DNA of 64,000 nucleotides from JAQVEM01 sp964603595 (GTDB lineage: Bacteria; Actinomycetota; Humimicrobiia; Humimicrobiales; Humimicrobiaceae): positions 186,001 to 250,000 of the forward strand of contig CAZRVN010000002.1 of the NCBI GenBank assembly GCA_964603595.1, in the 5' to 3' direction. This document shows positions 1-9,343 of the stretch, one piece after another. Numbering within the stretch: position 1 is the first letter of the stretch; each line of letters starts with the position of its first letter. The notes below the pieces were generated by a model. The model did no database searches. It was not told where the DNA came from and saw nothing but the letters and a program-made list of their open reading frames with translations. Made by a program: the position numbers and the translations under genes.

Positions 1-1
1 A

Positions 2-883
2 GTTGATGAGTCTTCACCCTATGTTGATGCAAGACTCCCCGATGGTTCAAGGGTAAATGTAATTATTCACCCCCTGGTTTTAAATGGGCCAACGATTACT
101 ATAAGAAAATTTTCTGCTGAACCTTTCACTATTGAAGACCTTGTAGGAATGGGCACCTGCACGCAAAAAGTAGCTGATTTTCTTGAAGGATGTATAAGGG
201 GCAGGATGAATATCATTTGTTCAGGAGGAACAGGTACTGGAAAAACTACAACACTAAATGTCCTATCTTCCTTTATTCCGAGCAGTGAGAGGATAATCAC
301 TATTGAAGATGCTGCTGAGCTCAAGTTGAACCAATCGAATGTTGTACGTCTGGAGGCAAGACCTCCAAATATTGAAGGAAAGGGAGAAGTAACTATAAGA
401 GATCTGGTCAGAAATGCACTACGTATGAGACCGGATCGTATAATTATAGGAGAAGTAAGGGGAGGCGAAGCTCTGGATATGCTTCAGGCAATGAATACCG
501 GCCATGATGGAAGTTTAAGTACTGTCCATGCAAATTCTCCAAGAGATGTACTGTCACGTCTGGAAACCATGGTTTTAATGGCAGGGATAGATATACCAAT
601 GAAAGCGATAAGAGAGCAAATTTCATCTGCAATAAATCTTATAGTGCATATGAACAGGTTAAAAGACGGGACCAGGAGATTTACAAAAGTAACAGAAGTC
701 CAGGGTATGGAAGGAGACATAATCACTTTAGAGGATTTATTCGTATTTGACTATATGGGCGTAGATGAAGAGGGAAGATTTAAGGGTAGGATTAAATCAA
801 CCGGAATGAGACCTGGATTTATTAAGAAACTGAATAATATTGGCATTGATTTACCGGGTGGGATATTTAAAAGAGAAACTTAG
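2..883 (+). CDS. cpaF: Tad pilus secretion ATPase CpaF/TadA, 5' end outside window
   Basis: Hexameric ATPase of the type II/IV secretion superfamily that powers assembly of Tad (Flp) pili at the inner face of the membrane. The frame is open from the first base, so the gene starts upstream; an internal ATG at 149 is not the start, because codons before it read a normal CpaF segment (VDARLPDGSRVNV, TIRKFSAEPFTIEDL). Walker A is GGTGTGKTTT near 230, followed by the Asp box and Walker B (RIIIGEVRG near 445). The next genes encode TadB- and TadC-like platform proteins, as in other tad loci. A second cpaF lies near 21.3-22.6 kb and aligns closely. Family assignment is firm; only the N-terminus is missing. 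Confidence 0.95.
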   Translation, partial: VDESSPYVDARLPDGSRVNVIIHPLVLNGPTITIRKFSAEPFTIEDLVGMGTCTQKVADFLEGCIRGRMNIICSGGTGTGKTTTLNVLSSFIPSSERIITIEDAAELKLNQSNVVRLEARPPNIEGKGEVTIRDLVRNALRMRPDRIIIGEVRGGEALDMLQAMNTGHDGSLSTVHANSPRDVLSRLETMVLMAGIDIPMKAIREQISSAINLIVHMNRLKDGTRRFTKVTEVQGMEGDIITLEDLFVFDYMGVDEEGRFKGRIKSTGMRPGFIKKLNNIGIDLPGGIFKRET

Positions 884-1037
884 TTACAAATATAAATTCA
901 GAAGCTGCCGGTAAAACTGGGATACAGTTAAGTTATAATACTGTAGTCTTAAATAAAAAAGGATAAATAATTATCTTTATTTGGTAAAGACAGAAGTAAT
1001 AATTAGATTATTATCTAAAATAAATTTTACTTTCAAA

Positions 1038-3035
1038 ATGTGTAAATTTTTTACATTTTTAAGCATAAAAAAGCAATTAAGATATTTATTATTAAGTATC
1101 ATATTCTTGATTATTATTTTTTCCATGGTCTTTATTTCCCCACTGCCGGCTTATGCCCAGGAGTCCGGGGATATTTTAATAAAAAATATTGACTTTGATT
1201 ATTACCCCAAGATAGATATCTATATCAACTTTGAGGAAGATTCACTACTGGAATCTACAAATTTAGAACAGGAAAATTTTATTGTGCTGGAGAATGGAAA
1301 AAACGTAAGCAACCTTTCGGTTAAAGCACTGGGTGAGATAGCCGAGCCAATAGGGGTAGTTCTGGCAATAGATACAAGCGGAAGCATGGAAGGAGAGCCC
1401 ATTAAAGATGCTATTAGCGCGGTGTCCCTTTTTGTGGATGAGATGAGGGAAATAGATAAAACTGCGGCATTAAGTTTTGCTGACAGTGTTATTATCCATT
1501 CAGGTTTTACTTCAGACCATAATAAATTAGAGGATTCTATCTCAGGGATAGAGGCAGAGGGGGATACTTCCCTGTTTGACGGTATTTATGCAGCCTGTGA
1601 TTTGTTCAGGGGCGGAGAGATTATAAAACACGGGTACCTGATAGTGTTATCAGATGGGGCTGATACTGCAAGCAGTCATACTGCCGAGGAGGTTATTGAA
1701 AGAGCAAAACAGGAAGAAGTAAGCATATATTCAATAGCATTACTTTCACCGGAATATGACCCTGAGAATATTAGATATATTTCGGAAAGCACAGGTGGCG
1801 AGCTGCTGACTGCAGTGGATTCTGAAGAACTTGAGGAGCTTTATAAAAAAATATCAAGGAGAATAACAAATCAGTATAAAATATCCTATACAAGTCTCTG
1901 GCCAAATGCTGAAAATATAGAAATAAGTGTTGATGTAGAGAAAATGGATATTTCCAGTTCTGCTTCAGTGGGTTATGAAAATCCATATTATTCTTCACCT
2001 CCCAAAAAGGTTGTATTTGATTCCATAAATTATTTATTTTTAACACTTTTTAATACCTGGTGGGCAAAAATAATTTTATATGCCTTTGTTTTTATATCTG
2101 TTTCCCTTTTTCTTTATTCACTGGTTCTGTTTATACCTAGAAAAAGAAAGACTCTCAGGGAAAAAGCACAGGAGTATGGCTTTGCAGGTGGAGAGGGGGA
2201 AGAAGCTGAATATGGCGGAGAAGAAGAGAAGAGGAAAGGGTTTTTAGGATGGATAATCTGGATTATTTCAAAATTTGCTACCAGAAGGGGATTTATTGAA
2301 CTACTTGAGTCTAAACTGGAAAGAGCAGGAATGAAAATAAGAAGTGGAGAGTTCATAACTCTTCATTTATTTGTGGTGACAACTCTGGGTATGGTAGCTT
2401 ATTATTTTAGCAAAAATCCTATTATCACATTGCTAGTTGTAATAGTGGTAGTTTTGGGTCCTTTTATGCTGCTGAATATGAAAACAGCGCAGCAGCTGAA
2501 AAAATTTCATGAGCAGCTTCCCAATGCACTCCAGTTAATAAGCGGTTCCCTTAAGGCAGGATACAGTTTTAACCAGGCATTAAGTATGGTGGTGGATGAA
2601 TCAAAGCCTCCCTTATCCGAGGAATTTAGAAGGATGTTAAGCGAGATGAGGATGGGGATAGCAGAGAGAAAGGCGCTGGGAAATTTAGCAGAGAGGATAA
2701 AAAGTGAGTATTTTAACTGGACTGTTATGGCTATAAATGTTCAGAGAGAGGTTGGTGGCAATCTATCAGAGGTACTGAGCACTATATCCGACACTATACG
2801 AGAAAGAGACAGGGTTATGAACCGTATCAAGGCTCTTACATCGGAGGGAAAGCTGTCAGCAATTATTCTTATAGCTCTTCCTGTGGTGGTTGGCTTACTG
2901 CTTGCATTTTTTAACAGAGAGTATATCAGCCTGTTGTTTACAACAAAAATTGGTCTTTTAATGCTGCTTGGCGCAGGCATTATGATGGTTATAGGAATAA
3001 TATGGATTTTAAAAATTATTCAGATTAAATATTGA
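1038..3035 (+). CDS. tadB: VWA domain-TadB fusion, Tad pilus platform protein
   Basis: A two-part membrane protein. Numbered from a TTG at 981, a basic stretch and hydrophobic helix at about 36-59 end in AYA-Q, a signal-peptide-like start. A von Willebrand A domain follows, with MIDAS motif DTSGSM at 131, the TSL threonine at about 196 and SDGAD later. A helix near 360-385, an acidic/basic linker and a type II secretion F (TadB) domain with paired C-terminal helices complete it. The start at ATG 1038 is preferred because it leaves a normal-length signal peptide; neither start has a good Shine-Dalgarno. Ordinary TadB is about 300 residues, so the N-terminal half is extra. The VWA domain would face outside and could bind a metal-dependent ligand. 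It lies between cpaF and tadC. Confidence 0.88.
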   Translation: MCKFFTFLSIKKQLRYLLLSIIFLIIIFSMVFISPLPAYAQESGDILIKNIDFDYYPKIDIYINFEEDSLLESTNLEQENFIVLENGKNVSNLSVKALGEIAEPIGVVLAIDTSGSMEGEPIKDAISAVSLFVDEMREIDKTAALSFADSVIIHSGFTSDHNKLEDSISGIEAEGDTSLFDGIYAACDLFRGGEIIKHGYLIVLSDGADTASSHTAEEVIERAKQEEVSIYSIALLSPEYDPENIRYISESTGGELLTAVDSEELEELYKKISRRITNQYKISYTSLWPNAENIEISVDVEKMDISSSASVGYENPYYSSPPKKVVFDSINYLFLTLFNTWWAKIILYAFVFISVSLFLYSLVLFIPRKRKTLREKAQEYGFAGGEGEEAEYGGEEEKRKGFLGWIIWIISKFATRRGFIELLESKLERAGMKIRSGEFITLHLFVVTTLGMVAYYFSKNPIITLLVVIVVVLGPFMLLNMKTAQQLKKFHEQLPNALQLISGSLKAGYSFNQALSMVVDESKPPLSEEFRRMLSEMRMGIAERKALGNLAERIKSEYFNWTVMAINVQREVGGNLSEVLSTISDTIRERDRVMNRIKALTSEGKLSAIILIALPVVVGLLLAFFNREYISLLFTTKIGLLMLLGAGIMMVIGIIWILKIIQIKY

Positions 3036-3131
3036 TTGGTATAAATAAAATATTTTTAAAAATTTATATAGAAATTATTAATAAAAGTATAAGTTTTTTA
3101 AAGTAAGCTTAATGAAAGGTGGTAAAGATAT

Positions 3132-4097
3132 ATGATGTCAGCATTGATGTCATTATACTCAAGATACCCGATGTATGCTATATATGTAGTTACAGGATTG
3201 GTTTTTATAGCAATATTTTTGATTGTCCTATCCATAGGGCTGCTTGTAATTTCCAGGAAAAACAGTGAGGATAACGTAATAAGCAGATTGTCCTATTACA
3301 GCATGCGGGAAGAAGAGGCAGTAAGGACACCTTCCTTTTTTGAGAGAGTAATAATGCCTGTTTTCAGGAGGATAGCTAATGCAACTAGAAAAATTAACCC
3401 GAAGGGGGTTACGGAAACCACAAGACACAAGCTCGAGTTAGCAGGGATTCTTGAGAGGATTGAAGTTAATGTTTATCTGATGATTAAATTTATATTTGCA
3501 GTAATATTTTTAATAATTTTTATACTGCTATCAATATTTCTTGACCTTTCTTTAATTATATCTCTGGTGTTACTGGCGCTTATACCACTATCATATTTTT
3601 TCCCGGATATTTACCTGAACAATAAAGTAAATTCAAGACAGGAAGAGATAAGGAGGATGCTGCCAAACGCTCTCGATATGCTGACTATAACTGTTGAAGC
3701 AGGGATGGGTTTTGATATAGCGCTGTCCAAGGTAGCAGATAATGTAAAGGGCCCTCTGGGTGAAGAATTTAACAAAATGTTGAATGAGATGAATGTGGGT
3801 TATTCAAAGAGGGAGGCTTTCCGTAATCTGGTCAAAAGGACAAGCGTATCCGACCTGGATACTTTTGTTGCGGCTATCATCCAAGCAGATATTTTGGGAA
3901 TCTCGATAGGTAAGATATTAAGAGTCCAGGCGTCAGAGATTAGAAATAGGAGAAGTGTTAAAGCAGAAGAAGCGGGTATAAAGGCCCCTGTTAAGTTAGT
4001 TTTTCCACTTGTTTTTCTTTTATTACCGGCTCTTTTAATCATGATTTTAGGTCCCGGTTTAATAACAATATATGAAAGCTTTATGAAATTATTTTGA
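3132..4097 (+). CDS. tadC: Tad pilus platform protein TadC
   Basis: Inner-membrane platform protein of the Tad pilus, a type II secretion F-domain protein that works as a partner of TadB. The 321 residues open with a helix at about 15-40, have a central membrane pair near 115-165, the cytoplasmic F domain (RRMLPNALDMLTITVEAGMG) and a C-terminal helix pair. The ATG follows AAAGGTGG with a 9-base gap; the next codon is also ATG. It lies about 95 bases after the VWA-TadB gene and closes this locus; no pilin gene follows. It is similar in plan to the TadC at 23.5-24.3 kb. Confidence 0.92.
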   Translation: MMSALMSLYSRYPMYAIYVVTGLVFIAIFLIVLSIGLLVISRKNSEDNVISRLSYYSMREEEAVRTPSFFERVIMPVFRRIANATRKINPKGVTETTRHKLELAGILERIEVNVYLMIKFIFAVIFLIIFILLSIFLDLSLIISLVLLALIPLSYFFPDIYLNNKVNSRQEEIRRMLPNALDMLTITVEAGMGFDIALSKVADNVKGPLGEEFNKMLNEMNVGYSKREAFRNLVKRTSVSDLDTFVAAIIQADILGISIGKILRVQASEIRNRRSVKAEEAGIKAPVKLVFPLVFLLLPALLIMILGPGLITIYESFMKLF

Positions 4098-4246
4098 TAG
4101 CTTCTATTGGTAATAATATTTAGAATATCTTGAATAATCCAGGGAACATACTTTTTTTTTACTACCAGCCTTTTTATTTAAATATTTTTAATGTAAAATC
4201 TAAAACAATCTAATTATATAAACGTAAGACAGAGAGAATTAAAAAA

Positions 4247-5026
4247 ATGTTGCTGGCTATAGATATCGGCAATACCCAGACAGTTATTGGTCTTTTTAAA
4301 GATGATAAGAGTCTGTCCTCATGGAGGATGTCTACACCAAGGCGTGAAACATCTGATGAAATTGGAACTTTAGTTTTTAATTTTTTAAAAAATTCTAAAT
4401 TTGATCCGGGCAAAGTAACAGGTGTCGCCGTTTCCTGTGTTGTCCCGAGTATGATTGATGAAGTTATAAGAATGAGCAATAAATATTTTGATTTGGACCC
4501 TTTTATTGTAAGCAATAAGGTAAAATCAGATTTGGAAATTGATTATGAATATCCTGATGAGATAGGAGCAGACAGGATTGCAAATTCAGTAGCAGCAAAA
4601 GAGATTTATGGGTATCCGGTAGTAGTAATGGACTTTGGCACAGCAACCACCTTTGACATCTTATCCTCCAGGGGGGAATATACCGGCGGTATAATTGCCC
4701 CTGGTATAGAAGTATCATCAGAGGCACTTTTTAACTATGCAGCTAAATTATCTAAAGTTGACCTTAGCTGGCCTGATTCTGTAATAGGAAAAAATACCTA
4801 TGATGGAGTTCGTTCGGGAATACTTTATGGGTTTCTTGGCCAGGTGGATTTTATTATGGATAAGATAATTGAGGAGCAGAAAAAGAAAGATGGTGATTTC
4901 AGGCCGGAAGTTATTGCGACAGGGGGACTTGCGTTCCTGATGATGGGGAGAAGCAGGTGGATTAGACTCTATGACCCTGAGTTGACTCTAAAAGGTCTTG
5001 CGATTTTGTTTAAAAAGAATAAGTAA
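4247..5026 (+). CDS. coaX: Type III pantothenate kinase
   Basis: Phosphorylates pantothenate, the first step of coenzyme A synthesis, in the cytosol. The 259 residues are the usual CoaX length and show the three ASKHA-fold signatures: DIGNTQT at 6-12, GADRI at 107-111 and DFGTATT at 129-135, then GGIIAPG. The ATG is preceded by a weak GAGAGAA Shine-Dalgarno. It is followed 39 bases later by a dus gene, an arrangement suggesting a shared transcript. CoaX enzymes are typically not feedback-inhibited by CoA and need a monovalent cation; that is family knowledge, not visible here. Confidence 0.95.
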   Translation: MLLAIDIGNTQTVIGLFKDDKSLSSWRMSTPRRETSDEIGTLVFNFLKNSKFDPGKVTGVAVSCVVPSMIDEVIRMSNKYFDLDPFIVSNKVKSDLEIDYEYPDEIGADRIANSVAAKEIYGYPVVVMDFGTATTFDILSSRGEYTGGIIAPGIEVSSEALFNYAAKLSKVDLSWPDSVIGKNTYDGVRSGILYGFLGQVDFIMDKIIEEQKKKDGDFRPEVIATGGLAFLMMGRSRWIRLYDPELTLKGLAILFKKNK

Positions 5027-5065
5027 GAAATAGGTAAAAATTTTTAAGGATAATTTTTTAATAAT

Positions 5066-6265
5066 GTGGGAACTCTCAAGTTAGCCAAACTTACGGGGAA
5101 ACTTAAAGAACTGGTAGTCAGGTTTCTCAGTGATTATAGAAGTAAAAACCTCCGGATTAAGAGTAATTGTTACAATAATCAATCAGATTCTAATATAAAT
5201 CCCAGTGTAAGGAATTTTAATAAACTGCTGCATAATTTAATACCCGATGGCAATGCAACTCCGGATGCTAATGTTGGTTTTAGCCCCCGGGGGTACTCAT
5301 TTAAAATTAGAGATGTAAGTATAAAAAATCCTGTGATAACGGCGCCTCTTGCAGGTATAAGTGATAATACATACAGGATTTTTGCAAATTTTTTTGGAAC
5401 AGCTCTTAACTTTACCGAGATGATTACAAGTTACGGGATCCACTATGGGCATAAAAAAAGCCTGGCTTTAAGCAGTGTTACTGACTATGAAAAGCCCTGT
5501 GCGTTGCAATTATTCGGCTCTAATATTGATGTAATGGCAGATGCAGCAGTAAGGATTGAGGATAAGGCCGATATCATAGATATCAATATGGGTTGCCCTG
5601 TTCCCAAAATATTAAAGGCCGGAAGTGGCGGGTATCTTATACAGGATGAAGATAAAGTGGAAAAGATGATAAAAAAGCTTTCTTCCATATTAAAGAAACC
5701 GCTGACTATAAAGACAAGGATAGGATGGGACAAAAACAGTATTAATATTTTAAGTATAGCAAAGATTGCAGAAAGTGCAGGAGCAGGGGCTATATCAATT
5801 CATGGAAGAACTGTAAAGCAGGGATTTTCCGGGAAAGTTAATTACGAGTTAATAAAAAGAGTAAAGGAGAATGTTAAGATACCGGTGATTGTAAGCGGTG
5901 ATGTAAATTCTTCTGCAAGAGCAAAAGAGGTGCTGGATTATACTGATTGTGATGGAATTATGATTGGTAGAAAGGCAAAAGGCAGGTTATGGTTCTTAAT
6001 GGATGTGCTAATATCTATTTCAGGTAGTAGCAGTGATTTGATAATAGATAGTGATTTTGAACCAGATATGGATTGGAAAAAAGAGTTTGTAAAGCTTTAC
6101 CTGGAGTTTCTGATTTATTTTAAAGGAGAAGATAGAGGCATAAGGGAATTCAGGAAGCACCTGTGCTGGATTTTTAAGGGAACGCGGGGAATAAATAAAA
6201 TGAAAGGTAAGTTCTTTAAAATCACAAGTTTCGGGGAAGCCATAAAATGTATTGATAGATGTTAA
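5066..6265 (+). CDS. dus: tRNA-dihydrouridine synthase with N-terminal extension
   Basis: FMN enzyme that reduces uridine to dihydrouridine in the tRNA D-loop. The TIM barrel begins at about residue 77 with KNPVITAPLAGISD; the active-site cysteine is C177 in INMGCPVP, followed by KTRIGW and SIHGRTVKQGFSG, and GDVNS and IMIGRKAKG lie further on. The frame opens at GTG 5066, placing about 75 Asn/Ser-rich residues before the barrel, which normal Dus proteins lack. There is only AAGGA 15 bases upstream and no in-frame ATG before the barrel, so the extension may be real or the true start may be an internal non-ATG codon. Subfamily (DusB-like) is not certain. Confidence 0.9.
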   Translation: MGTLKLAKLTGKLKELVVRFLSDYRSKNLRIKSNCYNNQSDSNINPSVRNFNKLLHNLIPDGNATPDANVGFSPRGYSFKIRDVSIKNPVITAPLAGISDNTYRIFANFFGTALNFTEMITSYGIHYGHKKSLALSSVTDYEKPCALQLFGSNIDVMADAAVRIEDKADIIDINMGCPVPKILKAGSGGYLIQDEDKVEKMIKKLSSILKKPLTIKTRIGWDKNSINILSIAKIAESAGAGAISIHGRTVKQGFSGKVNYELIKRVKENVKIPVIVSGDVNSSARAKEVLDYTDCDGIMIGRKAKGRLWFLMDVLISISGSSSDLIIDSDFEPDMDWKKEFVKLYLEFLIYFKGEDRGIREFRKHLCWIFKGTRGINKMKGKFFKITSFGEAIKCIDRC

Positions 6266-6381
6266 AAAATATTTTAAGTTTTTTCTGGTAGGAAAAGGGG
6301 ATTTCTTTTTATAGTATGCATGTATAATTATAAAGGGTTTAGCTATAGACAGGTTAGAATATAAGGAAGTGGCAAAGTTTA

Positions 6382-7059
6382 ATGAAGATAGATAAACATG
6401 AAATTAAGCTGGTAATATTTGATATGGATGGGTTGATGTTTGATACTGAAAGACTTGCAGCTAGAACATGGAAGGAGGCAGGTAGAAAGTTTAATTATAA
6501 TATTGATGATGGAGTTTTTAGAGAAACGATAGGTCTGAGTATTTCAGAATCAAGGGAGGTTTATAGAAAATATTATGGAAAAACATTTCCCTATGAAGAA
6601 ATAAGAAATGAAAAAATAAAATTAGCAGAGAGCCATATCCTTTCAAAAGGCATACCTCTAAAAGATGGTATACACGAGATTTTGGAGTATCTTAAAAGAA
6701 AGGGGTTAAAGATAGCTCTGGCTACATTAACAAGGAGGAGTAGAACAGAGATGCTGCTTGGCTTATCAGACACAAAGAAATATTTTGATTTGATAACCTG
6801 TGGTGATGAAATAAAACATGGGAAGCCCGACCCGGAAATTTTTTTAAGTTCAGCACGGAAAATGAATTTTAAAGCAGAAAATTGCATAGTTTTAGAAGAT
6901 TCGGAATATGGGATAATAGCTGCTAATAGAGCCGGGATGCTGCCTGTTATGGTTCCTGATCTGGTAGAACCGTCGGAAGAAGTAAAGGCAATGATCTTTA
7001 AGAAATTTAATAATTTAAGAGAAGTTAGAAATTATTTTAAATTAAATTTAAGAAGTTAG
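6382..7059 (+). CDS. HAD family hydrolase, beta-phosphoglucomutase-like
   Basis: Cytosolic haloacid dehalogenase-type phosphatase or phosphomutase of 225 residues. Motif I is DMDGLMFDTE with nucleophile D14 and acid/base D16; motif III lies around GKPDPEIF, and motif IV is LEDSEYGI. A four-helix cap sits after motif I, typical of subfamily I (phosphoglycolate phosphatase, beta-phosphoglucomutase, sugar phosphatases). Substrate cannot be told from sequence. AAGGAAGTGG precedes the ATG. It stands alone between dus and tRNA-Pro, with a possible weak terminator after it. Confidence 0.9.
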   Translation: MKIDKHEIKLVIFDMDGLMFDTERLAARTWKEAGRKFNYNIDDGVFRETIGLSISESREVYRKYYGKTFPYEEIRNEKIKLAESHILSKGIPLKDGIHEILEYLKRKGLKIALATLTRRSRTEMLLGLSDTKKYFDLITCGDEIKHGKPDPEIFLSSARKMNFKAENCIVLEDSEYGIIAANRAGMLPVMVPDLVEPSEEVKAMIFKKFNNLREVRNYFKLNLRS

Positions 7060-7092
7060 AAAGCAGCCGCTCTCCAGTGGCAGTTACCTAAT

Positions 7093-7120
7093 GGTAAAAT
7101 AAAAAAGATTTTTTACCTTT
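7093..7120 (+). terminator. Weak intrinsic terminator after HAD gene
   Basis: GGTAAAA and TTTTACC pair as a 7-bp stem around an A-rich loop, followed by TTTATTTG. The stem has only three G-C pairs, so strength would be low. It lies 34 bases after the HAD stop codon and before tRNA-Pro. Confidence 0.4.
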
Positions 7121-7226
7121 ATTTGATAAGTATATGCGGGCTTATCTATATTTTCTTTAAAATCTTAATTTTAGTTGGTAGAATAATAAAGCTATAAATA
7201 TAAAATTATAGGGAATCAGGACTTTT

Positions 7227-7305
7227 CGGGATGTAGCGCAGCTTGGTTTAGCGCGCAGCGTTCGGGACGCTGAGGTCGGGGGTTCAAATCCCCCCATCCC
7301 GACCA
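7227..7305 (+). tRNA. tRNA-Pro(CGG), CCA encoded
   Basis: All four arms fold. The acceptor pairs CGGGATG with CATCCCG and is followed by A and an encoded CCA. The D-stem is GCGC/GCGC. The anticodon stem CAGCG/CGCTG encloses loop TTCGGGA, giving anticodon CGG (Pro, codon CCG). The variable loop is AGGTC and the T-stem GGGGG/CCCCC encloses TTCAAAT. Confidence 0.97.
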
Positions 7306-7367
7306 GATTGACTTTGCGGAAGGGTACTTAGATAAAACTATTTAAAAATTAAAATAAAAGGTCAGTT

Positions 7368-7871
7368 ATGATTACTGAATTGAATAAAGATTATCTTGAT
7401 AAATATAAAAATCAAATTGTTTTACTGCTTAGAAATATTAAATTTATTTCGGATGAATTTGCTAACAGGATATATAAAGAAGTGCAGGACGATTTTAACC
7501 TGTATTCCAGATATTCATTTTTATATATTAAAAATGATATTCTTATGGGAATGGTCCTGGCAAAACCTCTAGGTAACTATGCTTTTGGTAAAAAAACCTG
7601 CGAGATAAAGTATTTAACAGTGAATCGTGATTGTATGGGGAAAGGCGTTGCATCTTCCCTGGTTGAGAATTTAAAAGAAAAGTGCAGAAAGTCCTTTGAT
7701 TATATTTACCTTACGGTATATAAGAATAGTAAAAGAGGAATTGCATTTTATAAGAAAATGGGATTTATCCGCTATATTGTAAATAATAAGCCGCAGAATG
7801 TTTTGCGTGACGGGGGCACCCCGATTGAACATACAGATATCTGCTTTGTCTTAAATCTTTCCGGAATCTAA
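7368..7871 (+). CDS. GNAT family N-acetyltransferase
   Basis: A 167-residue acyltransferase of the GNAT fold that would transfer an acetyl group from acetyl-CoA to an amine. The acetyl-CoA binding motif A is visible as VNRDCMGKGVASSLV (about residues 84-98), and the C-terminal FYKKMGF motif is typical. The ATG at 7368 is preceded by AAAGG with a 6-7 base gap. The substrate is unknown; neighbours (tRNA-Pro, a lipoprotein) give no clue. Confidence 0.88.
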   Translation: MITELNKDYLDKYKNQIVLLLRNIKFISDEFANRIYKEVQDDFNLYSRYSFLYIKNDILMGMVLAKPLGNYAFGKKTCEIKYLTVNRDCMGKGVASSLVENLKEKCRKSFDYIYLTVYKNSKRGIAFYKKMGFIRYIVNNKPQNVLRDGGTPIEHTDICFVLNLSGI

Positions 7872-7902
7872 CTTTTTAAAATATGTAAATAATAACAAAA
7901 TA

Positions 7903-8022
7903 ATGAACATAACATTTCGTATGACGGAGGATAAAAGAGTAATCAGAGATTTAATAAAGTTATCTTTTGTAAATCATTCAATCCTTAAAGTGTCAGATAA
8001 GATTACAAATGAATATATGTAA
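7903..8022 (+). CDS. Possible 39-codon small ORF or relic
   Basis: An open frame begins at ATG 7903 (MNITFRMTEDKRVIRD), ends with TAA at 8020-8022 and lies between the acetyltransferase and the lipoprotein. It reads like the N-terminal start of a longer protein, with charged then hydrophobic residues, but stops after 39 codons and lacks a clear Shine-Dalgarno. It may be a truncated gene or chance. No family is recognised. Confidence 0.25.
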   Translation: MNITFRMTEDKRVIRDLIKLSFVNHSILKVSDKITNEYM

Positions 8023-8032
8023 GGTCGTTTTG

Positions 8033-9160
8033 ATGTGCAGTAAGAGTTATTCAATCATTATAATCTTTGTAGCATTTGTTATTCTGTGTGTAATCTTAAC
8101 TTCTTGTAGTTTTACTAGCGGGGAAGATAATAAAGAAAAAAAGTTGTCTTTTATGTTTCTTGTTGATGAAGTAGGGCATAAGGAGATGTTAGACAGCTGT
8201 TATGCAAAAGAGCTGAAAGAAGACCTGAATGAAAATGTAGCTTATACAGCACCTGGCTTCTTCTGGCCTGAGATAGAACCTGTAGATTATGAGTTTAATT
8301 GGAAAGAGCTGGATGATCTAACCAGTAACAATAAGGATAAGCACATAATATTTAGAGTAGGTCCTCTTTTTGCACCAATAGGGGATGATGATTTTTATAT
8401 TGCTGGAGAAGGTGCGCCTGATTGGTTGGAAAATAGGTTGTCTAATCCCCGACTTAAACAAAATTATGGTTCATTCCTACAGGCAATGGTATCCCGTTAT
8501 AAAAACGATGTAAGCATGTGGTTGGTCGGAGAAGAGATAAATCTGGGTGGTGACGGTCTTTCCTGGGAGAAGCAGAAAGAATGGATAAAATGGCAGGTTA
8601 GATTAATGAGAGAGATAGATCCTGATGCCAGAATAGCAATTTCTTTTGGTTCATGGACTGATTATCATGAAGAAATACCACCAAATGCAATTCACGAGGT
8701 TGAAGGTGCACTACAACTAATAGATGAAGATGTTGATTTCGACATTATAGCGATGGAATACCATTATGGAACATTGCAAGAAGGTGATCTTAACAATCTG
8801 CGTAATGCCATAGATAATATAGAATCAATTGGGAAAGAAATTTTTATTTGGGAGATTTTTTACCCGGGGGGAACTGATCCTGAGTATCAAAAATACTGGG
8901 ATTGGAAATATCCACCTGAATGCGGCTATAGTGAAAAATGGCAAGCTAGTCAATTGTATAGAACATTAAAATTGGCCTATGAAGATCCTAAAATTATAGG
9001 TATTTTCATTTATCACTTTCAAGAGATAACGTATGATGAGATTAATCCAACTGATTGGGAGGCCGGGTGGAGGTGTTATGCTGGGTTAGTTAAAAGTGAC
9101 GGAACACCAAAAGAGGCATATTTTAAAATAAAAGATTATTGGAGGATATCCCAGGAATGA
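8033..9160 (+). CDS. Lipoprotein with glycoside hydrolase-like TIM barrel
   Basis: Predicted lipoprotein anchored outside the membrane. A start at ATG 8033 is chosen over ATG 8009 because AAGG lies 8 bases before it and the resulting signal peptide is normal (SYSIIII... LTSC lipobox). The mature part resembles clan-A glycoside hydrolases: MWLVGEEINLGG ends a strand and may hold an acid/base Glu (GEE instead of the usual NEP), and FIWEIFYPG near residue 275 may hold the nucleophile. AMEYHYGT and EIDPDARIAISF fit barrel strands. Family number and substrate are not recognised; a catalytically dead sugar-binding barrel is possible. Confidence 0.65.
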   Translation: MCSKSYSIIIIFVAFVILCVILTSCSFTSGEDNKEKKLSFMFLVDEVGHKEMLDSCYAKELKEDLNENVAYTAPGFFWPEIEPVDYEFNWKELDDLTSNNKDKHIIFRVGPLFAPIGDDDFYIAGEGAPDWLENRLSNPRLKQNYGSFLQAMVSRYKNDVSMWLVGEEINLGGDGLSWEKQKEWIKWQVRLMREIDPDARIAISFGSWTDYHEEIPPNAIHEVEGALQLIDEDVDFDIIAMEYHYGTLQEGDLNNLRNAIDNIESIGKEIFIWEIFYPGGTDPEYQKYWDWKYPPECGYSEKWQASQLYRTLKLAYEDPKIIGIFIYHFQEITYDEINPTDWEAGWRCYAGLVKSDGTPKEAYFKIKDYWRISQE

Positions 9161-9343
9161 GATTTGTTATAGGTGTAAGTTAAAAGTGATTAAAAAATAA
9201 AAACATAATTTTTTAAAAAGTTACAGGTTTTTAATTTTATTGTAAGACTATTTTCCAGCATTGCTTTATCAATGGGTTCAGCAGGTAAGAAAAAATATTT
9301 TTACTATATAGTTTTAGGACACTTTAATTAATTGTAGAAGGCT

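Noticed and set aside
9161..9343. 36-codon minus-strand frame before the uracil-DNA glycosylase
   Set aside because: Length is in the chance range and no family is recognised.
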